Notes under the pieces: model-generated
The model's input: only the letters and a program-made list of their open reading frames with translations
Told to the model about the DNA's origin: nothing
Databases searched by the model: none
NCBI RefSeq assembly: GCF_016428595.1
Contig: NZ_JAELVQ010000002.1
Coordinates: forward strand, 62,001-126,000
Direction of reading: 5' to 3'
Origin: Snuella sedimenti
Lineage (GTDB): Bacteria > Bacteroidota > Bacteroidia > Flavobacteriales > Flavobacteriaceae
Length of the DNA stretch: 64,000 nucleotides
Position numbers and translations under genes: made by a program
In this document: positions 9,571-20,091 of the stretch, piece after piece
Numbering within the stretch: position 1 is the stretch's first letter
Layout: each line of letters begins with the position of its first letter

Positions 9571-9615
9571 GGTTATAGGTTCAAATAGAAATAGTTCTTT
9601 TTGAAAACCATAACC
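9571..9615 (+). promoter_or_regulatory. hairpin between rpsN and rpsH
   Basis: GGTTATAGGTT (9571-9581) pairs with AACCATAACC (9606-9615), leaving one bulged A, across a 24-base loop. No T-run follows, so it is not a plain terminator. It is placed directly before rpsH. In E. coli S8 represses the spc operon by binding a hairpin at the rplE start; a comparable role here is only inference. Confidence 0.4.
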
Positions 9616-9629
9616 GCAAATCAATAATT

Positions 9630-10028
9630 ATGTACACAGATCCTATAGCGGATTATCTTACAAGAATTAGAAATGCAGTGCGTGCTAACCACAGAGTGGT
9701 TGAGATACCTGCATCTAATTTAAAAAAGGACATCACTAAAATATTATTCGAGCAAGGATATATTTTAAGTTACAAGTTCGACGATTCTACAGTACAAGGA
9801 ACTATTAAAATAGCTCTTAAGTACAATAAAGAAACTAAAGAACCTGTAATTAAAAAGATTCAAAGAATAAGTAAACCAGGTTTACGTAAGTATGCAAGTT
9901 CTAAAGAGCTACCTAGAATTCTTAATGGTCTTGGTATTGCCATCGTTTCTACTTCTCATGGAGTAATGACAGGTAAACAAGCCAAAAGAGATAATGTAGG
10001 TGGTGAAGTATTGTGTTACGTTTACTAA
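9630..10028 (+). CDS. rpsH: 30S ribosomal protein S8
   Basis: S8 (132 residues) binds helix 21 of 16S rRNA. The N-terminal DPIADYLTRIRNA and the C-terminal GIAIVSTSHGVMTGKQAKRDNVGGEVLCYVY are typical, the latter containing the conserved STSxGxM motif. The ATG at 9630 follows a hairpin-bearing 72-base gap. rplF starts 12 bases after the stop. Confidence 0.97.
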   Translation: MYTDPIADYLTRIRNAVRANHRVVEIPASNLKKDITKILFEQGYILSYKFDDSTVQGTIKIALKYNKETKEPVIKKIQRISKPGLRKYASSKELPRILNGLGIAIVSTSHGVMTGKQAKRDNVGGEVLCYVY

Positions 10029-10040
10029 AAAGAAAGAGAT

Positions 10041-10583
10041 ATGTCAAGAATAGGAAATAATCCAGTAGCAATCCCAGAAGGTGTTACAGTTGATATAAAA
10101 GACGGTGTAGTTACAGTAAAAGGCAAATTAGGAGAATTAACTCAAAATTACGATACTGTTGGTATTACCGTAGAAGATGGTAATGTTTTGGTAACACGTT
10201 CTTCAGATTCTAAAGATCAAAAAGCTAAACATGGTTTATACAGATCATTGATGCATAATATGATTGAAGGTGTATCTAAGGGATGGACTAAAGAGTTAGA
10301 GTTGATTGGTGTAGGTTATAGAGCATCTAATCAAGGACAAAAATTAGATTTAGCATTAGGGTTTTCACATAATATAGTTTTAGAAGTTGCTCCAGAAGTT
10401 AAGGTTGAGACTATTTCTGAAAAAGGGAAGAATCCAATTGTTAAACTAACTTCTCATGATAAACAATTAGTTGGTCAAGTAGCAGCGAAGATTCGTGGTT
10501 TTAGAAAGCCTGAACCTTACAAAGGAAAAGGAATCAAGTTTGTTGGTGAAGAAATAAGAAGAAAAGCAGGTAAATCAGCTTAA
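10041..10583 (+). CDS. rplF: 50S ribosomal protein L6
   Basis: L6 (180 residues) has two similar alpha/beta domains and lies near the GTPase-associated centre. It begins MSRIGNNPVAIPEGV, has the GVSKGWTKELELIGVGYRA middle segment, and ends with KPEPYKGKGIKFVGEEIRRKAGKSA, the L6 signature PxPYKGKGI. The gap to rplR is 10 bases. Confidence 0.97.
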   Translation: MSRIGNNPVAIPEGVTVDIKDGVVTVKGKLGELTQNYDTVGITVEDGNVLVTRSSDSKDQKAKHGLYRSLMHNMIEGVSKGWTKELELIGVGYRASNQGQKLDLALGFSHNIVLEVAPEVKVETISEKGKNPIVKLTSHDKQLVGQVAAKIRGFRKPEPYKGKGIKFVGEEIRRKAGKSA

Positions 10584-10593
10584 TAATTAAGTT

Positions 10594-10950
10594 ATGGCAT
10601 TGACAAAGAACGAAAGAAGACTAAGAATAAAAAACAGAATCCGTAAGATTGTTTCTGGAACAGAAGCAAGACCAAGATTAGCTGTTTATAGAAGTAATAA
10701 AGAAATTTATGCTCAATTGGTAGATGACGTAACTGGTAAAACTATCAGTGCTGCATCTTCCAGAGATAAAGATATTAGTTCTGCGAAAGCAACTAAAGTT
10801 GAAGTGGCTAAATTAGTAGGTAAAGCACTTGCTGAAAGAGCTTTAAAAGCTGGTGTAGAAGCTGTCTCTTTTGATAGAGGTGGTTACTTATACCATGGTA
10901 GAGTAAAATCATTAGCTGAAGGAGCTAGAGAAGCAGGACTTAAATTCTAA
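10594..10950 (+). CDS. rplR: 50S ribosomal protein L18
   Basis: L18 (118 residues) binds 5S rRNA with L5. Seen are the basic start [16 protein letters not shown], the [20 protein letters not shown] strand and the C-terminal [26 protein letters not shown], which is the family hallmark. It lies 6 bases before rpsE. Length and order are normal. Confidence 0.97.
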   Translation: MALTKNERRLRIKNRIRKIVSGTEARPRLAVYRSNKEIYAQLVDDVTGKTISAASSRDKDISSAKATKVEVAKLVGKALAERALKAGVEAVSFDRGGYLYHGRVKSLAEGAREAGLKF

Positions 10951-10956
10951 GAAATT

Positions 10957-11481
10957 ATGTATCGTAAATACAAAAGCGCAGAGTTAGTAAAACCAGGTGG
11001 ATTAGATCTTAAAGATCGTTTAGTTGGTGTACAAAGAGTAACAAAAGTGACCAAAGGTGGTAGAGCATTCGGTTTTTCGGCAATTGTTGTAGTTGGTGAC
11101 GAAGCTGGTGTTGTAGGGCAAGGTTTAGGAAAGTCTAAAGATGTTGCAAGTGCTATTGCAAAGGCAGTTGAAGACGCTAAGAAAAACCTTGTTAGAATTC
11201 CTATTATAAAAGGAACGTTACCACACGAGCAAAAAGGTAAATTTGGTGGAGCAAGAGTAAATATTATTCCTGCTGCTCCTGGTACTGGAGTAATTGCAGG
11301 TGGCGCAGTTAGAACTGTTCTTGAGGCCGTTGGAGTACATGATGTACTATCAAAATCCCAAGGATCGTCTAACCCTCATAATGTGGTAAAAGCAACATTC
11401 GATGCTTTATTACAGTTAAGAGATGCTAATGCAATAGCTAGAGATAGAGGTATTACACTTGAAAAAGTTTTTAACGCTTAA
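10957..11481 (+). CDS. rpsE: 30S ribosomal protein S5
   Basis: S5 (174 residues) helps decoding fidelity and mRNA unwinding at the entry channel. The double-stranded-RNA-binding-like N-domain carries [22 protein letters not shown], and the C-domain has [22 protein letters not shown] and [12 protein letters not shown]. It is followed 11 bases later by the short rpmD gene. Confidence 0.97.
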   Translation: MYRKYKSAELVKPGGLDLKDRLVGVQRVTKVTKGGRAFGFSAIVVVGDEAGVVGQGLGKSKDVASAIAKAVEDAKKNLVRIPIIKGTLPHEQKGKFGGARVNIIPAAPGTGVIAGGAVRTVLEAVGVHDVLSKSQGSSNPHNVVKATFDALLQLRDANAIARDRGITLEKVFNA

Positions 11482-11492
11482 TAACATCAAAG

Positions 11493-11672
11493 ATGGCAAA
11501 AATTAAAGTAACAAAAGTTAAAAGCGCTATCAATCGTACGCAAAGACAAAAAAGAACATTAGAAGCTTTAGGTCTTAAAAAGATTGGTCAAGTAAAAGAG
11601 CATGAAGCTACACCAAATATTCTTGGTATGGTTGCTAAAGTTTCACATTTAGTTTCTGTAGAAGAAGCTTAA
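11493..11672 (+). CDS. rpmD: 50S ribosomal protein L30
   Basis: This is a short gene of 59 codons. Translation from the ATG at 11493 gives MAKIKVTKVKSAINRTQRQ, then RTLEALGLKKIGQ and a C-terminal PNILGMVAKVSHLVSVEE. These match bacterial L30, whose core has the KVTQVKSxIGRxxxQ/TLxGLGL pattern. It sits exactly where L30 is expected, between rpsE and rplO, with gaps of 11 and 16 bases. Confidence 0.95.
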   Translation: MAKIKVTKVKSAINRTQRQKRTLEALGLKKIGQVKEHEATPNILGMVAKVSHLVSVEEA

Positions 11673-11688
11673 AAATATAAACTGAAAA

Positions 11689-12141
11689 ATGGATTTAAGT
11701 AATTTAAAACCTGCAGAAGGTTCAGTAAAAAGCCAAGGGAAGAGAGTAGGTAGAGGACAAGGTTCTGGAAAAGGTGGTACTGCGACTCGTGGTCACAAAG
11801 GAGCTAAATCACGTTCTGGCTATTCTAAGAAAATTGGATTTGAAGGTGGGCAAATGCCTATTCAAAGACGAGTTCCTAAGTTTGGTTTTACCAACATTAA
11901 CCGTGTGGAATACCAAGGTATTAACTTGGATACTTTACAACAATTGGTTGATGATAAGAAAATAGGTGATACGGTAGATTTTGAAACACTATTTGCTAAT
12001 AATTTAATTGGGAAAAATGATCTGGTTAAAATATTGGGTAGAGGAGAGTTAAAAGCAAAATTAAAAGTATCTGCACATAAGTTTTCAGCCTCAGCAAAAG
12101 CTGCTATTGAAGCTGCTGGAGGAGAAGCAGTAACGTTATAA
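11689..12141 (+). CDS. rplO: 50S ribosomal protein L15
   Basis: L15 (150 residues) is a late-assembling 23S rRNA binder. The glycine-rich basic N-terminus (KRVGRGQGSGKGGTATRGHKG) and the FEGGQMPIQRRVPKFGF motif are unmistakable. It starts 16 bases after rpmD and ends 15 before secY, the standard spc order. Confidence 0.97.
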   Translation: MDLSNLKPAEGSVKSQGKRVGRGQGSGKGGTATRGHKGAKSRSGYSKKIGFEGGQMPIQRRVPKFGFTNINRVEYQGINLDTLQQLVDDKKIGDTVDFETLFANNLIGKNDLVKILGRGELKAKLKVSAHKFSASAKAAIEAAGGEAVTL

Positions 12142-12156
12142 GACCTTATTAAACGT

Positions 12157-13506
12157 ATGAAATTTATAGAATCGTTAAAGAATGTTTGGAAAATAGAGGA
12201 ACTAAGAAACAGAATCATTGTAACCTTGAGTCTGCTTTTAGTTTATCGTTTTGGTGCCCAAGTGGTATTACCAGGTATAGATGCTTCGCAATTAGAAGCT
12301 CTAGGTGATAATACTGAACAAGGTATTTTGGGATTGCTTAATGCCTTTACAGGAGGTGCATTTGCTAATGCGTCCGTTTTTGCATTGGGTATCATGCCAT
12401 ACATTTCTGCTTCTATTGTTGTACAGTTAATGGGGATTGCAATTCCTTATTTGCAAAAGTTACAAAAGGAAGGAGCAAGTGGACAGAAGAAAGTCACTCA
12501 AATAACAAGGTGGTTAACAATCGCTATTTGTTTGTTACAAGCACCGGGTTATTTGGCTAGCTTGCCAAGTTTAGGGATTCCTCAAAGCGCGTTTTTATTA
12601 GGAACAGGGCCATTGTTTTATTTTTCATCGGTATCTATTTTAGTTACAGGCTGTATTTTTGCCATGTGGTTAGGAGAGAAGATCACCGATAAAGGAATTG
12701 GTAATGGTATTTCCTTATTAATTATGGTAGGTATTATAGCTAGATTACCTCAGTCATTTTTACAAAATGCCGCAACTAGGTTAGAGGGTAACAATATTAT
12801 GTTGATTCTTTTTGAGTTAGTTATTTGGTTTGTTATCATTTTGGCTTCTATTATGCTTGTAATGGCAGTTAGAAGAATAGCCGTTCAGTATGCAAGACGT
12901 ACAGCATCTGGAGGCTATGAGAAAAATGTTATGGCTGGATCTAGACAATACATTCCTTTAAAACTTAATGCATCTGGAGTGATGCCTATTATCTTTGCTC
13001 AGGCCATTATGTTTGTGCCTGGGTTAATAGGAGGTTTAGATTCTTTAAAGGACTCAGCAATAGGACAATGGCTTCAAACAGAGTTTGGAAATAACATGTT
13101 TGGTTTTTGGTACAATTTAGTATTTGCGTTATTAATTATAGTATTTACATATTTCTATACAGCAATTACAGTACCAACTAACAAAATGGCTGACGATTTA
13201 AAGCGTAGTGGTGGTTTTATTCCGGGTATCCGCCCTGGTTCTGAAACATCAGAATATCTTGATAAAATAATGTCTCAAATTACCTTGCCAGGTTCCATAT
13301 TCTTAGCAATTATAGCTGTGTTCCCAGCTGTTATTGTACAACTTATGGACGTACAAGCTGGGTGGGCCTTGTTTTTCGGAGGAACCTCATTATTAATCAT
13401 GGTTGGAGTTGCAATTGACACTATGCAACAGGTAAATTCTTACTTGTTGAATAGACATTACGATGGCTTGATGAAAACAGGTAAAAATAGAAAAGCAGTA
13501 GCTTAA
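12157..13506 (+). CDS. secY: protein translocase subunit SecY
   Basis: SecY is the channel of the Sec translocon in the inner membrane. The 449-residue protein has the expected ten hydrophobic segments, an N-terminal [26 protein letters not shown], the TM2 plug-region sequence [14 protein letters not shown], and the cytosolic loop with the [13 protein letters not shown] motif, where ribosome and SecA bind. Its place after rplO is typical. infA follows 10 bases later. Confidence 0.98.
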   Translation: MKFIESLKNVWKIEELRNRIIVTLSLLLVYRFGAQVVLPGIDASQLEALGDNTEQGILGLLNAFTGGAFANASVFALGIMPYISASIVVQLMGIAIPYLQKLQKEGASGQKKVTQITRWLTIAICLLQAPGYLASLPSLGIPQSAFLLGTGPLFYFSSVSILVTGCIFAMWLGEKITDKGIGNGISLLIMVGIIARLPQSFLQNAATRLEGNNIMLILFELVIWFVIILASIMLVMAVRRIAVQYARRTASGGYEKNVMAGSRQYIPLKLNASGVMPIIFAQAIMFVPGLIGGLDSLKDSAIGQWLQTEFGNNMFGFWYNLVFALLIIVFTYFYTAITVPTNKMADDLKRSGGFIPGIRPGSETSEYLDKIMSQITLPGSIFLAIIAVFPAVIVQLMDVQAGWALFFGGTSLLIMVGVAIDTMQQVNSYLLNRHYDGLMKTGKNRKAVA

Positions 13507-13516
13507 TTATTATACT

Positions 13517-13732
13517 ATGGCAAAACAAGCAGCAATAGAACAAGATGGAACTATAATAGAAGCGTTATCAAACGCTATGTTCCGTGTTGAATTAGAAAAT
13601 GGTCACATTGTGACTGCACACATCTCAGGTAAAATGCGTATGCATTATATAAAATTATTACCAGGGGATAAAGTTAAATTAGAAATGAGTCCTTACGATC
13701 TAACGAAGGCTCGAATAACTTATAGATACTAA
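13517..13732 (+). CDS. infA: translation initiation factor IF-1
   Basis: IF-1 (71 residues) binds the A site during initiation. The OB-fold sequence [27 protein letters not shown]...[27 protein letters not shown]...ITYR matches the family end to end. It is between secY and rpmJ, the common spc/alpha junction order, with a 4-base gap to rpmJ. Confidence 0.97.
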   Translation: MAKQAAIEQDGTIIEALSNAMFRVELENGHIVTAHISGKMRMHYIKLLPGDKVKLEMSPYDLTKARITYRY

Positions 13733-13736
13733 TACG

Positions 13737-13853
13737 ATGAAAGTAAGAGCATCAGTAAAAAAAAGAAGTGCAGATTGTAAAATCGTGCGTAGAAAAGGTA
13801 GACTTTACGTAATTAACAAAAAGAATCCTAGATTTAAACAAAGACAAGGATAA
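13737..13853 (+). CDS. rpmJ: 50S ribosomal protein L36 (zinc-free form)
   Basis: A 38-codon gene. From the ATG at 13737 it reads [19 protein letters not shown] and ends NPRFKQRQG, the full length of L36. The CxxC...C...H zinc site of the common form is not kept: only Cys14 remains, the second half-site Cys is Asn, and the His position is Phe. Such C-minus L36 proteins are usually the zinc-independent type. It lies between infA and rpsM. Confidence 0.95.
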   Translation: MKVRASVKKRSADCKIVRRKGRLYVINKKNPRFKQRQG

Positions 13854-13884
13854 ATTAGAAGTCATTAGAGTTTAGAGGTTAGAT

Positions 13885-13949
13885 GAATCTGTTTGAAATA
13901 GAAATGTTTAGGATTCTAACAACTAAAAACTAACAACTAGAAACAAAAA
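13885..13949 (+). repeat. spacer repeat unit 1 (before rpsM)
   Basis: The gap before rpsM contains GAATCTGTTTGAAAT (13885-13899), then TTTAGGATTCTAAC and an ACTAA-rich tail ending ACTAGAAA. The same order of words occurs in the gap after rpsM (14368-14433). GAATC and GATTC can pair in each copy, giving a weak hairpin. The two copies look like duplicates of one spacer. Confidence 0.65.
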
Positions 13950-13953
13950 TGAT

Positions 13954-14328
13954 ATGGCAAGAATTGCAGGTGTAGACATACCAAAAAACAAAAGAGGTGT
14001 TATCTCTTTAACTTATATCTATGGAATAGGTAAAAGTAGAGCAAAAGAAATTTTGGCAACAGCTAAGGTTGATGAAAGTACAAAAGTACAAGACTGGACT
14101 GACGATGAAATTGGAAATATTCGTGAAGCAGTAGGAATTTATACAATTGAAGGAGAATTACGTTCTGAGACGCAATTAAACATTAAGCGACTAATGGATA
14201 TTGGTTGTTATAGAGGAATTCGTCATAGAGCTGGTCTTCCATTAAGAGGTCAACGTACTAAAAACAATTCTAGAACTAGAAAAGGTAGAAGAAAAACTGT
14301 TGCTAACAAGAAAAAGGCAACTAAATAA
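13954..14328 (+). CDS. rpsM: 30S ribosomal protein S13
   Basis: S13 (124 residues) is at the top of the 30S head, forming bridge B1 and contacting P-site tRNA. The start [30 protein letters not shown] and the end [24 protein letters not shown] are typical. Unusually for this tight cluster, it is flanked on both sides by about 100-base spacers that resemble each other. Confidence 0.97.
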   Translation: MARIAGVDIPKNKRGVISLTYIYGIGKSRAKEILATAKVDESTKVQDWTDDEIGNIREAVGIYTIEGELRSETQLNIKRLMDIGCYRGIRHRAGLPLRGQRTKNNSRTRKGRRKTVANKKKATK

Positions 14329-14367
14329 TAATTAGAAATTTAGTCTTTAGTATTTAGACGTTGGAAA

Positions 14368-14433
14368 GAATCTGTTTGAAATTATTTAGGTTTAGGATTC
14401 TAGCGACTATCACTAACAGCTAAAAACTAGAAA
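14368..14433 (+). repeat. spacer repeat unit 2 (before rpsK)
   Basis: Second copy of the spacer described before rpsM: GAATCTGTTTGAAAT at 14368-14382, TTTAGGATTCTA at about 14391-14402, and an ACTAACA-GCTAAAAACTAGAAA tail. AGAATC and GATTCT are complementary in this copy. The identity of long words with unit 1, and none with the genes, suggests spacer duplication. Confidence 0.65.
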
Positions 14434-14435
14434 AT

Positions 14436-14819
14436 ATGGCAAAAACAAGCACTAAAAAACGTAAAGTTATTGTAGACTCTGTTGGTGAAGCTCACGTAAC
14501 AGCATCTTTCAATAACATTATCATTTCACTTACCAATAAAAAAGGAGACGTTATTTCTTGGTCTTCTGCTGGTAAAATGGGATTTAGAGGTTCTAAGAAA
14601 AATACACCTTATGCAGCACAATTAGCGGCCGAAGATGCAGCTAAAGTAGCTCAAGAAGCAGGCTTGAAAAAAGTAAAAGTTTACGTTAAGGGGCCTGGAA
14701 ATGGTAGAGAGTCTGCTATTCGTTCCATTCACAACTCTGGTATTGAAGTAAGCGAGATTATCGATGTTACCCCATTACCACATAATGGATGTAGACCTCC
14801 TAAGCGTAGAAGAGTATAA
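14436..14819 (+). CDS. rpsK: 30S ribosomal protein S11
   Basis: S11 (127 residues) lies on the 30S platform near the E-site codon. It shows the [28 protein letters not shown] core (here split by normal residues), [13 protein letters not shown] and the C-terminal [18 protein letters not shown], invariant in the family. The gene ends at a strong terminator (14888-14928), after which rpsD has its own promoter. Confidence 0.97.
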   Translation: MAKTSTKKRKVIVDSVGEAHVTASFNNIIISLTNKKGDVISWSSAGKMGFRGSKKNTPYAAQLAAEDAAKVAQEAGLKKVKVYVKGPGNGRESAIRSIHNSGIEVSEIIDVTPLPHNGCRPPKRRRV

Positions 14820-14887
14820 CAAATTACGATTCTAGATTTTCGATTGAAGATATTTTAATCATATCTCATAAATCAAAAATCGACAAT

Positions 14888-14928
14888 AAAATTAATATCA
14901 TCTGATTCACAGATGGTATTAATTTTTT
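14888..14928 (+). terminator. intrinsic terminator after rpsK
   Basis: A 17-bp stem is seen: 14888-14904 pairs with 14910-14926 with one G-U pair around the loop ATTCA, and it ends in a run of T. It splits the alpha operon between rpsK and rpsD. A promoter for rpsD follows at once, so the break looks functional, though read-through may be allowed. Confidence 0.75.
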
Positions 14929-14931
14929 GTA

Positions 14932-14939
14932 TAAATTTG
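14932..14939 (+). promoter_or_regulatory. promoter of the rpsD-rpoA-rplQ unit
   Basis: TAAATTTG at 14932-14939 is a perfect match to the Bacteroidota -7 box TAnnTTTG and lies right after the rpsK terminator. It leaves a leader of roughly 100 bases before the rpsD ATG. No clear -33 TTG was found at the preferred distance, which lowers certainty. Confidence 0.6.
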
Positions 14940-15045
14940 CAAACCGAAAAATAATATTAACAAGTATCAAAACAAGAGATTACTGGTTATCGAAGGATAA
15001 GATTTAGACCTTAATTCATAACTACTCTTAAAAACTCAATTTAAA

Positions 15046-15651
15046 ATGGCAAGATATACTGGTCCTAAAACTAAAATAGCTCGTAAGTTTGGAGAAGCTA
15101 TTTTTGGAGAAGATAAATCTTTTGAAAAAAGAAATTATCCTCCAGGTCAACACGGTAACGCTAAGCGTCGTGGAAAAAAATCTGAATATGCAATCCAATT
15201 AATGGAAAAGCAAAAAGCAAAATACACTTACGGTGTATTAGAGCGTCAATTCAGAAACATGTTTAAGCGTGCAAGAGCTGCACAAGGTATTACCGGTGAG
15301 GTGTTATTACAACTATGTGAGTCTAGATTGGATAATGTAGTTTACAGAATGGGAATTGCCCCATCAAGAAGTGCTGCTAGACAATTAGTATCTCATAGAC
15401 ACATAATTGTTAATGGTGAATTGGTAAACATACCATCATATTCTTTAAAAGCTGGAGATGTAGTAGCTGTAAGAGAAAAATCTAAATCTTTAGATGTAAT
15501 TACGCAATCTTTGGCTAATTCAAATCATGTTTACGAATGGATTACATGGAACAATGATACCATGCAAGGAACCTATGTTGCTGTTCCCGCTAGAATTCAA
15601 ATTCCAGAAAACATAAATGAACAATTCATAGTCGAATTATATTCTAAATAA
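15046..15651 (+). CDS. rpsD: 30S ribosomal protein S4
   Basis: S4 (201 residues) starts 30S assembly. Seen are the N-terminal [17 protein letters not shown], the [10 protein letters not shown] motif, and the S4 RNA-binding domain with [28 protein letters not shown] (about residues 92-120). No zinc-binding Cys cluster is present in the N-domain. The gene starts a new transcript after a terminator and a TAAATTTG promoter. Confidence 0.97.
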   Translation: MARYTGPKTKIARKFGEAIFGEDKSFEKRNYPPGQHGNAKRRGKKSEYAIQLMEKQKAKYTYGVLERQFRNMFKRARAAQGITGEVLLQLCESRLDNVVYRMGIAPSRSAARQLVSHRHIIVNGELVNIPSYSLKAGDVVAVREKSKSLDVITQSLANSNHVYEWITWNNDTMQGTYVAVPARIQIPENINEQFIVELYSK

Positions 15652-15748
15652 TAAATTAACAACATTGGTATTTAGCCAAAGGGTTTATTCGTACTTCTTC
15701 AAACTTATAAACCGCGCAACTAAATAACAATTAAAACGAAGAAAAATT

Positions 15749-16741
15749 ATGGCAGTATTTAATTTTCAGAAGCCTGACAAAGTAATCATGATCGATTCAA
15801 CCGATTTTGAAGGCAAATTCGAATTTCGCCCTTTAGAACCTGGTTATGGATTAACAGTAGGTAACGCATTAAGAAGAGTTCTACTTTCATCTTTAGAAGG
15901 ATTTGCAATTACATCGGTTAAAATTGAAGGTGTAGATCATGAATTTTCTACAATTGCTGGTGTTGTTGAAGATGTAACAGAGATCATTTTAAACTTAAAG
16001 CAAGCTCGTTTTAAAAGACAGATTGACGATATTGATAACGAATCTGTTTCTATATCAATTTCTGGTCAAGATCAAATTAAAGCGGGTGATTTCCAAAAGT
16101 TTATTTCAGGATTCCAAGTATTAAATACCGAATTGGTTATTTGTAACTTAGATCCTAAGGTAAACTTTAACTTAGAGATTACTATTGAGAAAGGTAGAGG
16201 TTATGTGCCTGCAGAGGAAAATAAAAAGGCTGCTGCACCTATAGGAACTATCTTTACAGATTCAATATACACGCCTATAAAGAATGTTAAGTACAGTATA
16301 GAGAACTACCGTGTAGAACAGAAAACTGATTATGAAAAATTGGTTTTTGAAATTATTACAGACGGTTCTATTACACCTCAGGATGCTTTAACAGAAGCGG
16401 CTAAAACATTAATTCATCACTTCATGTTATTCTCTGATGAGCGTATTACATTAGAGGCGGATGAAATAGCACAAACTGAAACATATGATGAAGAATCTTT
16501 ACATATGAGACAGTTACTTAAAACAAAGTTAATCGATATGGATTTATCGGTGCGTGCGCTTAACTGTTTAAAAGCTGCTGAAGTAGATACATTAGGAGAC
16601 TTGGTGTCATTCAATAAAAATGACTTGATGAAGTTCCGTAATTTTGGTAAAAAATCATTAACAGAGCTGGAAGAGCTTGTAAGCGTTAAAGGTTTAAACT
16701 TTGGAATGGATTTAAGTAAATACAAATTAGATAAAGATTAA
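15749..16741 (+). CDS. rpoA: RNA polymerase alpha subunit
   Basis: The 330-residue alpha subunit has the N-terminal dimerisation domain with [20 protein letters not shown] (residues 33-52), the assembly platform for beta and beta'. The C-terminal domain (about 250-325) carries [15 protein letters not shown] and [13 protein letters not shown], the helix-hairpin-helix that binds UP elements and activators. It is 97 bases after rpsD and 63 before rplQ, in the usual alpha-operon order. Confidence 0.98.
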   Translation: MAVFNFQKPDKVIMIDSTDFEGKFEFRPLEPGYGLTVGNALRRVLLSSLEGFAITSVKIEGVDHEFSTIAGVVEDVTEIILNLKQARFKRQIDDIDNESVSISISGQDQIKAGDFQKFISGFQVLNTELVICNLDPKVNFNLEITIEKGRGYVPAEENKKAAAPIGTIFTDSIYTPIKNVKYSIENYRVEQKTDYEKLVFEIITDGSITPQDALTEAAKTLIHHFMLFSDERITLEADEIAQTETYDEESLHMRQLLKTKLIDMDLSVRALNCLKAAEVDTLGDLVSFNKNDLMKFRNFGKKSLTELEELVSVKGLNFGMDLSKYKLDKD

Positions 16742-16804
16742 TTAATTTCTTCATAGTTTGCTCCCCAAAAGGGTAGAGGCAAGATGAAGACTAAATGAAA
16801 TGTC

Positions 16805-17281
16805 ATGAGACACGGAAAGAAATTTAACCATTTAGGAAGAAAAACAGCCCACAGAAAATCAATGTTGGCTAATATGGCTTGTTCTTTGATTGAGCACAAA
16901 CGTATCAATACAACTGTAGCTAAAGCAAAAGCTTTAAAGCAGTTTGTTGAGCCTTTGATTACAAAATCAAAAGAAGATACAACGCATAACAGACGTATTG
17001 TAATGTCTCGATTGAGACAAAAAGATGCAGTTACAGAGTTGTTTAGAGATGTAGCTACAAAGATCGCTGATAGACCAGGTGGTTATACTAGAATTATTAA
17101 GTTGGGGAATCGTTTGGGAGATAACGCAGACATGGCTATGATAGAGTTGGTAGATTATAATGAAATCTACAACGCGGGACAAGCTAAGAAGAAAACAACA
17201 AGACGAAGCAGAAGAGGTGGTTCTAAACCGGCAGCTGCTCCAGTTGTTGAAACTAAAGCAACCAACGAAGAGGAAGAATAG
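16805..17281 (+). CDS. rplQ: 50S ribosomal protein L17
   Basis: L17 (158 residues) has the conserved core [25 protein letters not shown] and ends the core with [16 protein letters not shown]-terminal extension of some 40 residues ([19 protein letters not shown] and an acidic end) is longer than the E. coli protein, a feature common in this phylum. It closes the ribosomal cluster, and a terminator follows within 25 bases. Confidence 0.97.
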   Translation: MRHGKKFNHLGRKTAHRKSMLANMACSLIEHKRINTTVAKAKALKQFVEPLITKSKEDTTHNRRIVMSRLRQKDAVTELFRDVATKIADRPGGYTRIIKLGNRLGDNADMAMIELVDYNEIYNAGQAKKKTTRRSRRGGSKPAAAPVVETKATNEEEE

Positions 17282-17304
17282 ATGTTAATATACATTTTAA
17301 ATAT

Positions 17305-17338
17305 AAAGGATAAACTATTTTAGTTTATCCTTTTTTTT
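17305..17338 (+). terminator. intrinsic terminator of the ribosomal cluster
   Basis: GGATAAACTA (17308-17317) pairs perfectly with TAGTTTATCC (17321-17330) over a three-base loop, followed by eight T. It lies just behind rplQ. A weak promoter-like CAATTTTG (17342-17349) stands between it and carA. Confidence 0.85.
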
Positions 17339-17370
17339 GTGCAATTTTGCAAAACTTTTTTATCGAATAA

Positions 17371-18480
17371 ATGAAATATCAAAAAAGACAAAATGCCATT
17401 ATCCTTTTGGCAGACGGTACTATTTTTTATGGAAAAGCTGTAGGTAACAAGCAAGGAACTTCATTTGGAGAAGTGTGCTTTAATACAGGTATGACTGGGT
17501 ATCAGGAAATTTTTACCGATCCTTCTTACTACGGCCAATTGATGGTAACAACCAATGCTCATATTGGGAATTACGGAACTAATGCTGATGAAATTGAGTC
17601 AGATTCTATTAAAATAGCAGGCTTGATTTGTAAAAATTTTAGTTACGATTATTCTCGAGATGCGGCAGATAGTTCACTAGAGACATTCTTGAATGATAAT
17701 AACCTTTTGGCAATATCTGATGTTGATACTAGAGCTTTGGTAAGTTATATTAGAGACAATGGAGCTATGAATGCTGTTATATCTACCGATGTTGATAATG
17801 TTGATGAATTGAAGAAGCAATTGGCTGAAGTGCCAAACATGAATGGTTTGGAATTGGCATCAAAAGTCTCTACAGATGAACCTTATTATTTCGGTGATGA
17901 AAATGCGACTTATAAAGTAGCAGCTCTAGACATTGGCATCAAGAAGAATATTTTACGAAACATTGCTAAGCGCGATGTTTATATAAAGGTGTTCCCTTAT
18001 AATGCAACGTTTGAGGAGCTGAGTAATTGGAACCCTGACGGTTATTTCTTGTCTAATGGACCAGGTGATCCAGAACCTTTAAAAGAAGCACAAGCTTTAG
18101 CTAAGGAAATTATTAAAAGAGATTTACCTTTGTTTGGTATTTGTCTTGGTCATCAGGTAATTGCAATTGCAAATGGTGTGTCGACATATAAAATGCATCA
18201 TGGGCACCGTGGTATTAACCATCCAGTAAAGAATCTTGTTACGGGTAAAGGTGAGATTACATCACAGAATCACGGATTTGCAGTTAATAGGGAAGAAGCC
18301 GAATCGCATCCCGATTTAGAAGTAACCCACATGCATTTAAACGATCATACTGTGGCTGGATTGGCTATGAAAAGTAAAAATTGTTTTTCAGTTCAATACC
18401 ATCCCGAAGCTAGTCCTGGTCCCCATGACTCTTCGTATCTTTTCGATCAGTTTATTGAAAATATAAAGAAAAGCAAATAA
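17371..18480 (+). CDS. carA: carbamoyl-phosphate synthase small subunit
   Basis: CarA hydrolyses glutamine and channels ammonia to CarB for carbamoyl phosphate, a precursor of arginine and pyrimidines. The 369-residue protein has the N-terminal CPSase small domain (ADGTIFYGKAVG, FNTGMTGYQEIFTDPSY). The C-terminal class I glutaminase has GICLGHQ with nucleophile Cys258, and His344 and Glu346 in the QYHPEASPGP motif, so the triad is complete. carB is not in the window. It is bounded by terminators on both sides, so it is probably monocistronic. Confidence 0.97.
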   Translation: MKYQKRQNAIILLADGTIFYGKAVGNKQGTSFGEVCFNTGMTGYQEIFTDPSYYGQLMVTTNAHIGNYGTNADEIESDSIKIAGLICKNFSYDYSRDAADSSLETFLNDNNLLAISDVDTRALVSYIRDNGAMNAVISTDVDNVDELKKQLAEVPNMNGLELASKVSTDEPYYFGDENATYKVAALDIGIKKNILRNIAKRDVYIKVFPYNATFEELSNWNPDGYFLSNGPGDPEPLKEAQALAKEIIKRDLPLFGICLGHQVIAIANGVSTYKMHHGHRGINHPVKNLVTGKGEITSQNHGFAVNREEAESHPDLEVTHMHLNDHTVAGLAMKSKNCFSVQYHPEASPGPHDSSYLFDQFIENIKKSK

Positions 18481-18487
18481 ATAATTG

Positions 18488-18524
18488 GCCCTCAAGAAAG
18501 AAACCTTTTTTGAGGGCTTTATTT
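18488..18524 (+). terminator. terminator after carA
   Basis: GCCCTCAA (18488-18495) pairs with TTGAGGGC (18510-18517) across a 14-base loop and is followed by TTTATTTT. It separates carA from eno. Confidence 0.8.
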
Positions 18525-18594
18525 TACTAAAACGTTATAGAGGTGATTTTGGGTATTTCTTTAAAAACCTCTAAAATTAAACAAGATTTAACCG

Positions 18595-18602
18595 TAAATT
18601 TG
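18595..18602 (+). promoter_or_regulatory. promoter of eno
   Basis: TAAATTTG is a perfect TAnnTTTG box 28 bases before the eno start codon, right after the carA terminator. A distinct -33 TTG was not found. Confidence 0.6.
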
Positions 18603-18618
18603 AAGTAATAAAAGTTAA

Positions 18619-19920
<1,302 letters not shown>

Positions 19921-19938
19921 TAAACATTATGTTTTATG

Positions 19939-19979
19939 AAAAAAGCGATTATAAATTTTTTAATAATCGCTTTTTTTTT
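19939..19979 (+). terminator. terminator after eno
   Basis: AGCGATTAT (19944-19952) pairs with ATAATCGCT (19963-19971), extended by A-T pairs into the flanking A- and T-runs. It gives a strong Rho-independent signal that could act on both strands. Confidence 0.85.
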
Positions 19980-20091
19980 GAGGTATTTTTGCTAATATTT
20001 AAAATGGTTAAATCTTTGCAGGAAACCTTTAAAAACGGAGAGATATTTCGTAAATTAGCGACTCTCAAAATCAAAAAACAATTTTATATAT

